Source: Theocolax elegans (Eukaryota; Arthropoda; Insecta; Hymenoptera; Cerocephalidae). Taken from it: a DNA stretch of 64,000 nt. Position numbers and translations under genes: made by a program. The first letter of the stretch is position 1, and every line of letters starts with the position of its first letter. Positions 57,261 through 64,000 of the stretch are shown in pieces. The stretch is taken from NCBI GenBank assembly GCA_026168455.1, contig CM047429.1, positions 34,207,577-34,271,576 of the forward strand, written 5' to 3'. The notes below the pieces were generated by a model. That model searched no databases. It was not told where the DNA came from and worked only from the letters and a program-made list of their open reading frames with translations.

Positions 57261-57518
57261 TGTGACGTGGTGGATCTGTATGAGTACAGATCCCCGTCAC
57301 TTAGGGCTCTGTAGTACCGACGCGGCCAGCGCAAGAATCGGCACTTGGCATATGGCGCGCGTATCGGTAGGCAGAAGACATGGAAAAGTACAGCTACGAC
57401 TAATTGCGGGCGTAGCGCAGTGGTAGCGTGAACGCCTTCGGATCCGATGGGGCTCGGGTTCAAGACCTGACGCCCGTTCCTTTTTTTTAATTTGTAGCAA
57501 ATGAGTCTCATTGTTACA
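57261..57518 (+). repeat. TRIM 3-prime LTR
   Basis: Same length as the 5-prime LTR. The two differences are C to T before AATTGCGGG and A to T in GATCCGATGGGG. The tRNA-like module is at 57406-57477. Confidence 0.92.
57406..57488 (+). ncRNA. tRNA-like pol III unit in 3-prime LTR
   Basis: Same boxes, stems and T-run as the copy at 56977. One substitution breaks a pair in the anticodon-region palindrome. A and B boxes are unchanged. Confidence 0.72.
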
Positions 57519-57522
57519 ATAC

Positions 57523-58221
57523 GTTTTCGTTTTTTGTAAAGAAGCAGCTCAACAGCTTCTTTATCTAATTATATTTGTTAGTATGCATATAAGTATACAT
57601 AAAAATTATAGATATCTTTTGCAGTTCTAAAGCAATAGATAATTAGAAATATAAAGATAGATCGCAGTTCAAAAGCGGTCTTTCTTTTGAAAAAAAATAA
57701 GGGATAGTTTTATTCAAATTAATTAATATGTTATGAATTTAATTGAATAAAATTTTATTTACCTTATTTTTTGAGTCAGTGTCAGCGCGCCAGGGTGTCA
57801 TTGTGCCAGGCACCCTATAACGGTCGGTTCACAAATTTGGAAGGGGGGGGGGGGCTGCCGCGACATGAAGGCTTACCACTTAACAAAAATTGCGCGCTAA
57901 ATTCAAATATTAACGATGCATTAGTTATGCAAAATAAATTATATATATATTTAAATAATTTTTACTAAATCTATCAATTGTGTGTTCTTGGAATTTTTTT
58001 TTCTCAAGAATACAATTGCTATCTTTAATTAGCAAATATATTAATTTTGTATCTGTTTTAAAAATTTCCTTCCCTACATTTTTATTGTAATTATCATTTT
58101 TTTATTAATAAACTATCAATTTTATGCATTTAACTAAAATTTATTATATTTTATCGACAGTATCGATATAGTATCAAAAGTATATTTATATAGTAGTATA
58201 AATTATTTCTACTTAATAACC
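57523..58221. other. AT-rich sequence, no gene seen
   Basis: No coding gene recognised. A G12 run lies at about 57843-57854. Confidence 0.45.
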
Positions 58222-58225
58222 TTAA

Positions 58226-58730
58226 GGGCAGTCCGTACTCATAGCTTCACAAATCCACCACCCGAATTTTGCGAGCGAAAGTGGCGCTGCCGTCAGATAA
58301 GCTGAGTTCATATTCGACAATAATTATGAACATTTAAAGGAAATAGAGTTTTTACCACACAAAATCAGAGGTGAACGCCATAGCTATTGATGTAATATAC
58401 AATTACTTATTACTTAGCTGATCGAAAAATCAGTATTTTCGACGAAAAGTGATAAGTATGAATCAATTCTCAAAACGCATACCAAAGTCACTTCGTAATT
58501 ATCACTATTCGTCGAAAATACTGACTTTTCAATCAGTTAAGTAATATGTTATTAATCATTACATCAATAGCTATGGCGCTCAACTCTGATTTTGTGTGGT
58601 AAAAACTCTATTTTTTTTTAATTGTCCAAAATTGTTGTCGAATATGAACTCAGCCTATCTGACGGCAGCGCCACTTCTGCACGCAAATTTTCGGGTGGTG
58701 ATATATTCAACTATATTCTACGGACTCCCC
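58226..58730. mobile_element. 505-bp foldback MITE in a TTAA site
   Basis: Ends GGGCAGTCCGTA and TACGGACTCCCC are flanked by TTAA (58222-58225, 58731-58734). The arms mirror each other over about 240 bases to a centre near 58480, sharing GGCGCTGCCGTCAGATA, TGAGTTCATATTCGACAA and ATTTTCGACGAA. No frame is encoded. Confidence 0.85.
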
Positions 58731-58734
58731 TTAA

Positions 58735-59473
58735 TCAAGAATTAATAAACTTGGAATTAAAATAAATAGTAAATTCTTTTACTAAATTTTTGTTTATAAT
58801 ATATAATTCGACAATTAATATTCTTAATGTAATTAATAAAAATGCACGTCCAAAGAAATGAAAAATACCATGGAGTTTAAATAATAATAAATCAAAAAAA
58901 TTATTTAAAATAAGAAAAGTATAAATATTAGACATACATAAATATCTCTATATTATAAATACATTTTGCCGTCGCTATGTATAAAAATTTTGATATTTGT
59001 ATGACGGGGTGACAGTAGGTTAAATTTACCTATAAGAAAGTGTTTTTAGTATTTTGGAACAACTACAAATGAATGCATTTTTGTTTCTAATTAACTTAAT
59101 TCAACAAACAAAAGACGAGAAAAAAGGAACATGGAAAAAATTTTAAGAAAGAATGTACTCAATTGAGAACATTTTTAATTAAAGGTTCTATATAAATATA
59201 AAGATAAAGCTTTTGAACTTAAATTAGTTATATTAATATTTTATTTATTCCTAGAAAATACGTATTTTAAATCCGAAATATGCCTCATAGTGTAGGATTC
59301 TACTGTCTCTGCAGTTGATTGGTCCGCCTCATCTGTATGTACGTAAATACATTATAAATATGAAATTTCTTTGTATTTAAAAGTATTATGTTTAATGCAT
59401 ACGCAAGAAGAATAATTAAACAGGTAAGAACGAATTAAAGTAATTGTATGAATTTTAAAAATAAAAAACTATA
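58735..59473. other. AT-rich sequence, no gene seen
   Basis: No coding frame or RNA gene recognised. Confidence 0.45.
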
Positions 59474-60493
59474 TTATAGGATAAATGAATTTATTGATCT
59501 CTACAAGCCAAAGACTATTCCTCACGACTCAGTAAGGCGGACTGTATTTATACCAGCCACTTTAAATACCTCACAGGATGAGTGTTTGAAAGAAGACCAA
59601 GACAAGTTAAGTCAATATAAAAATTTTAATTGATTGTAGTATAAAATTAAAAGAAATAAAAGAAAAAAAATTTATTATATTTCGCCCTGAGTATGCCTGG
59701 TGGGCTCATCAGTAGAGTCCAGGCATCTCGTCTCTAGATACAGATGAATGATAGAATTTAAAAATTTTTGAAAAACAGCTCTATTCCGACGAGGAAGACA
59801 TGGGGTATATATGCCCTACCGATAGCAAACATTAGTAAGTGCCACATATTAAACAGGTAGCCCCCTAACGCACTTACATAGAACTAATGTCTTAAACGTC
59901 AGAATATTGCTATATAAAGCATTTTGTAATCCAATGCCATATAATTTTAAAATATAAATTTTTCCTACTAATGGAAAAATTTATGACTCTATTGCTTGTT
60001 TACACTTCAAGTTATAGGATAAATGAATTTATTGATCTCTACAAGCCAAAGACTATTCCTCACGACTCAGTAAGGCGGACTGTATTTATACCAGCCACTT
60101 TAAATACCTCACAGGATGAGTGTTTGAAAGAAGACCAAGACAAGTTAAGTCAATATAAAAATTTTAATTGATTGTAGTATAAAATTAAAAGAAATAAAAG
60201 AAAAAAAATTTATTATATTTCGCCCTGAGTATGCCTGGTGGGCTCATCAGTAGAGTCCAGGCATCTCGTCTCTAGATACAGATGAATGATAGAATTTAAA
60301 AATTTTTGAAAAACAGCTCTATTCCGACGAGGAAGACATGGGGTATATATGCCCTACCGATAGCAAACATTAGTAAGTGCCACATATTAAACAGGTAGCC
60401 CCCTAACGCACTTACATAGAACTAATGTCTTAAACGTCAGAATATTGCTATATAAAGCATTTTGTAATCCAATGCCATATAATTTTAAAATAT
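59474..60493. repeat. Direct duplication, two 482-bp copies
   Basis: 59474-59955 and 60012-60493 are near-identical direct repeats, 538 bases apart, with a unique 56-base spacer. Each copy opens with TTATAGGATAAATGAA and contains the same 50-codon frame (INEFIDLYKPKTIPHDSVRR onward) and the same hairpin, GCCTGG to CCAGGC. I do not recognise the encoded peptide. The TATAG before the frame could be a splice acceptor, so an exon or a gene-derived repeat is possible. Confidence 0.85.
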
Positions 60494-61117
60494 TTAAAAA
60501 TTTTTCCAATAGTAGGAAAAATTTATATTTTATCATGCTTCTAAAGAAAAAACTATTTTCCATGCAATAATGACAAATTATACCTTGTAGAAATTGCCCA
60601 TTATGAAACAATTTTTCTCACATTTCTTAACCAATTTCTAACGATTTGATCAAAATGTTAATGAACGGTCTAAAAAGTGGGTAAACATTGGGCGATTTCT
60701 ACTTGGATTGCATTTTGTACATAAAACAAGAATTAATCTTTATTTTTTTCCAGTAAAAGAATTTTAAAAGCATGCAGCATTTTTAAGTAACTGTTAAACA
60801 CACACACACACACATGTGTATATACATACAGGATATATATATATATATGCATGCTTACAAGCAATTTTTCGGTACTTAAAAGTCAAGGAATACTCGTTTA
60901 ATATTACCTTTACTTACGTATATTTTTTATAATTATCTACTGGAAATTCTTTTTGAAAATAATTACTACATTTTTTTTGTAAAGGTATTAAAATCTTAAT
61001 GTTTAAAGCTAATGCTAATTTATTTCTATAACATTTAACTACAAAATTGCGCCTATTCATTCAAAATATTTGGCACTTTCAATTTTTATACTCTATAATA
61101 GTTAAAAATAAGTTGGA

Positions 61118-61162
<45 letters not shown>

Positions 61163-61800
61163 GTTATTAGTGACATCTACAGAGATTTATATAACGTTCC
61201 CTAATAGAAAATGAAACAATTGTTAGAATCGAGTCAGAACATTTTTTTAAATTTAATTAATGGATATCACAAGGCAAGAATGTACTATTGGTTGAATGTT
61301 CTATTAGAGATATTGTTGCTATTTATATTAACTAGCTTAGAAAAATCACGTTGGATTTTTCTTACAAAAATTTAATCACAAATTATTAAAAAGAGACATT
61401 CTCCGTTTTTTTGTTAAAAGTATGATTGTGTAAAGTTGCCGTAAATAAAAGAAATTTCACACAATTGTAGAAGAAATCTCTCTTTGTAAATAAGTAAATA
61501 ACATTCACTTCCACACATATAATTAATTTTCATTTTCAATGTTTTATTAACATTTGTATACTATTCAAAAAAGTGACTTTTAATAAGCTTGGTTTACATA
61601 CATGTAAAAAAAGTTAAGAGATTAAAACAGACATTTATTCCCTTGGGTGACGTTTAATTCAGCCAAGGGACTTAAAATATATGTACAAACCAATTTCATG
61701 TGGAAGGCTATCAATGACATCTGATCGTTTATCTCCATGTCTCTTAGTAATTGCTTTCTCTTTTTTCTACAAGCTAAATCGTCGTGTGTGTGTGTGTTTA
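60494..61800. other. AT-rich sequence with simple repeats
   Basis: A (CA)n run at about 60801-60814, TA runs at about 60835-60848 and 61121-61160. No gene is recognised. Confidence 0.5.
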
Positions 61801-62076
61801 TTTTTTTTTTTTTTTTTAGGAGGCGGTAAAAATGCTTTTTACGCACGGAGTGTGGGACTCGGTCAGCCTGACCCATACCCACTAAAAACCACCCTGCCTT
61901 TGGTCTTGGCAGGGCTCCTCCTCTCGACTAATCTTTCCCCCCTCGGAAACCGCCGTGAGGCATTACTTCGAGAGGGGCAGTCATGCCACTTTTGGCCCTT
62001 CGTGATCGGTAATAATATCACTGCCTCGTGCATGTGGGGTGGCTACTAAGGTCGCCCCTTGTACGCTCTTCTTCTT

Positions 62077-63253
62077 TTATAAAATGGTTAAGCCGGCCCA
62101 CAGTGGTTCTTGCGAACTAAGAAGGCACATCCCAATACCCTCTGGTGTCAGAAGCCCCTTCCAAAAGGTTTGGAAAACACCCCTTTCTTCCGCGAATCGA
62201 GGACACCAGGACAAGACGTGCTTCACGTCTTCGTCGACACCAGGGCAGTCTTCACTCCCGTATATACGGAAGCGGTGCAGGTACCTGCGAAAACACCCAT
62301 GCCCGGTAAGCACCTGGGTCAGGTGGAAGGTGACGAATCCATGTTTCCTACTCGTCCACTTGGCGACATCTGGGATGACGCGGTGGGTCCAGCGACCTTC
62401 GCTTGCCGAATCCCATCTTTGCTGCCACAGTTCGATAGTCCTGTTTGACCACCGACTGCTACTACCACGTGCTGCTTCGCTGCTTTTTTCTAAGGTACGC
62501 CGACCTTATCTGTACGTATCAGCCCTCTCTATCGCCAAAAGATCGATGGGAGGAATTCCCGCGATCACCGAGAGGGCTATATCTGACACGGTTTTATAAG
62601 CATGAGCCACCCTTAGTGCGGCCCAAATCGGGGCTTCATATAAAATTACCAAGCTTACCACTGTCGCTAAGAGGGCTCGACGTGGCTGCTTTGACCCTCC
62701 GATATTGGGCATTATGCCTGACAAAGCTCTAGCCACTCCTGCGGCTTTCGACCCTGCCCTCAGTAAGTGTTCCTTGAATGTTAGCCGCGCATCCAAGATG
62801 ACTCCTAGATATTTCACCGTGTCCGCCGATCTTATACGTTTACCATTTACAGTAAAGTTGGCGTACCTCCTTTGCTACGTTCGAGATATAAGCACCGTCT
62901 CTGTTTTTTCAGCCGCCAGACGCAGCCCATGGTTGCTCAACCATCCCGCTACTACCTCAATAGAGATATCTCCAAGATATTGCACCTCTTCGATACTCTT
63001 ACTGACGACGACTAACGCCATCAAGCAACTGCGGCTTATTCCGAGCTCTCTGATGCAGTCTCCGAGCCAGCAGACACTCACTTCGTTTTTCTGCGATACT
63101 CTCGTTCCACCAATAAACTGGTGGACGGACAAGAGGGTTTATTTTTCTGGCCATTGAGACATCGCAAGCCATTGTTATGGCACGCATGAGTTCCTGGGCT
63201 TGTTCTTCCGGTGTTCCTTCCACTGTTACCTCTTCAAGAGCGCAGAGAAACAT
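62077..63253 (-). pseudogene. R1 ORF2 linker and C-terminal parts, RT core deleted
   Basis: The linker has EEQAQELMRAITMACDVSMA, VYWWNESIAEKRSECLLARR and LHQRARNK. Directly after it, in another frame, come the last RT blocks: ISIEVVAGWLSNHGLRLAAE, KTETVLISRT, then KYLGVILDARLTFKEHLLRA and PIWAAL. The FADD/YADD region between them is absent, so several hundred codons are deleted near 63010-63060. The C-terminal part has PPIDLLAIERADTYR, LTGHGCFRRYLHR and a damaged zinc-finger region (EDCPGVDEDVKHVLSWCPRF, one CxxC cysteine pair lost compared with the 23.7-kb copy). Confidence 0.78.
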
Positions 63254-63389
63254 CTCCCGGTCGAACGTAGACGGTGCCCACCTCCTGTATGTTGGCTTGT
63301 TGTCCCGACCTGCTACTCTGTTGATCAGCTAGAGCTGGTACACGAGTGCTTTATGGTCGCTTCTCCAGTAACAATCACTAACTTTCCAT

Positions 63390-63940
63390 TCAGACCCTCC
63401 CCAGATCGATGAAGGTCAGATCTATTATGGAAGACTTACCCGCTCTAGAAAAAATGGGAACCGTCCTGGTGTTAGCAATCTCCAACCCCAGTATCGCAAA
63501 GGCCTCGAGGAGTGCCCGATCTCTGGCGTTAGTTCTTGAACTGCCCCATTCCGTCGCCCAAGCGTTGAGGTCCCCTCCAATGACTACTGGCAGTCGAGAG
63601 GACCGCGCATTGGAGACGATGGCATCAAGGGATCCCAGGAACTCCTCGATGTTGCCACTGAGTGGGAGGTAGCAACTGTATAGTCGTACACCTGCCACCT
63701 CCACCCAGGTGAAATTGGGGGAGTGAAGTGGCCATTTTTCCGGATACATGGAGGTTTCCACATACCCAGATGGCCGCTCTACCAAGGGCATAACTCACCC
63801 AATTCGGCACACTGAGATCCCTATACTCCTCGCTGACGATGACAATGTTGGCCTTTTCTTCCCTGACCAACTGTGGCAGCAGGTCCTGAGACACTGCACA
63901 GTGGTTTAGATTGACTTATAGCACCCTAGCCATTTTTGAC
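63390..63940 (-). pseudogene. R1 endonuclease domain
   Basis: The frames 63894-63700 and 63791-63390 together give an APE-type endonuclease: LNHCAVSQDLL, IVIVSEEYRDLSVPNWV, VRLYSCYLPLSG, VVIGGDLNAWATEWGSS and SSIIDLTFIDLGRV. The frames change near 63700-63790, so at least one frameshift exists. This domain would nick target DNA. R1 elements normally target 28S rDNA, which is not present here, so this copy is either an R1-clade family without that specificity or a displaced copy. Confidence 0.76.
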
Positions 63941-64000
63941 AGGTGCTTCAACGCCGCGCGTGGCTATGGCCTTACTTGCCACACAATCCACTGCTTTGTG

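Larger units (their letters stand above)
56832..57518 (+). mobile_element. 687-bp TRIM with tRNA-like module in each LTR
   Basis: Two 258-base direct repeats (56832-57089 and 57261-57518) start TGTGACGTGG and end CATTGTTACA. They differ at two bases only. ATAC is duplicated at 56828-56831 and 57519-57522. The first LTR is followed at once by TGGCGCCCAAC (tRNA-Lys primer site). The second is preceded by a purine run. The 171-base interior has no coding capacity. So this is a complete, young, non-autonomous LTR element needing help from a full-length relative. Each LTR contains a tRNA-like sequence with consensus pol III boxes and a T8 run, and its first 39 bases can form a long hairpin. Confidence 0.92.
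61801..64000 (-). mobile_element. R1-like LINE, internally deleted, runs off the edge
   Basis: Read on the minus strand, the element enters from the right edge with an endonuclease (to about 63390). It goes on to a linker (63253-63050), then RT C-terminal and post-RT regions (63050-62077), a 3-prime UTR and a poly(A) tail (T run at 61801-61818). The catalytic RT core is missing. The related 3-prime fragment at 23757 belongs to the same family. Confidence 0.83.

Noticed and set aside
58735..58935. 66-codon hydrophobic minus-strand frame that could be a small membrane protein
   Set aside because: AT-rich sequence gives Phe/Leu/Ile-rich chance frames; no family match, promoter or splice signal was seen.

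Overview
This is eukaryotic nuclear DNA, almost certainly from an insect. It is AT-rich and carries one host exon with consensus splice sites. The rest is a dense graveyard of arthropod-type transposable elements: Gypsy and Copia LTR elements, R1-like and CR1/Jockey-like LINEs, a 5S rRNA-derived SINE, piggyBac, a Mutator-like element, a Helitron and many long-TIR MITEs. A hymenopteran-like genome is my guess, not something shown. There is no sign of bacterial genes, operons, CRISPR arrays or rRNA operons.

The only host gene I support is one large coding exon at 40365-43232 (+) of the scribbler/brakeless (ZNF608/ZNF609) family. No neighbouring exon is visible, so most or all of the window is probably intronic sequence of this gene, with more than 40 kb upstream and more than 20 kb downstream. 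A stop codon overlapping an AATAAA lies just past the splice donor, which would allow a short isoform.

Left part (2.1-25 kb): a decayed Helitron with an Ulp1-like protease region is split by a 14.8-kb Gypsy retrotransposon on the minus strand (6030-20804, AAGT target duplication). Removing the Gypsy restores the Helitron reading frame. The Gypsy has a pol frame broken only by two stops, a tandemly duplicated gag, an extra zinc-knuckle ORF in the env position behind a splice acceptor, and a 4-kb leader full of repeated hairpins. That leader was hit by a foldback element, and the foldback was hit by a solo LTR. The Helitron remnant then runs into a TTAA-flanked end, followed by a Mutator-like transposase gene broken by a 5S SINE and an R1 fragment.

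Middle part (25-48 kb): two CR1/Jockey-like LINEs (one split by a palindromic MITE), a Copia gag remnant, a long-TIR foldback, and an intact-boundary piggyBac (36696-39731). The piggyBac sits in a foldback element whose second copy (43859-45444) preserves the empty TTAA site. The scribbler exon lies between these, followed by an internally deleted Gypsy.

Right part (48-64 kb): several MITEs, three of them or their relatives in TTAA sites, a second Helitron fragment, a second 5S SINE, a tandem 482-bp duplication and an internally deleted R1 LINE running off the end. The most striking item is a 687-bp terminal-repeat retrotransposon in miniature (TRIM, 56832-57518). It has a primer-binding site, a polypurine tract and a 4-bp target duplication. 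Each LTR carries a tRNA-like module with consensus A and B boxes and a T-run. The solo LTR at 19230-19441 has the same layout, so the window may hold two members of a TRIM family whose LTRs carry their own RNA polymerase III promoter.
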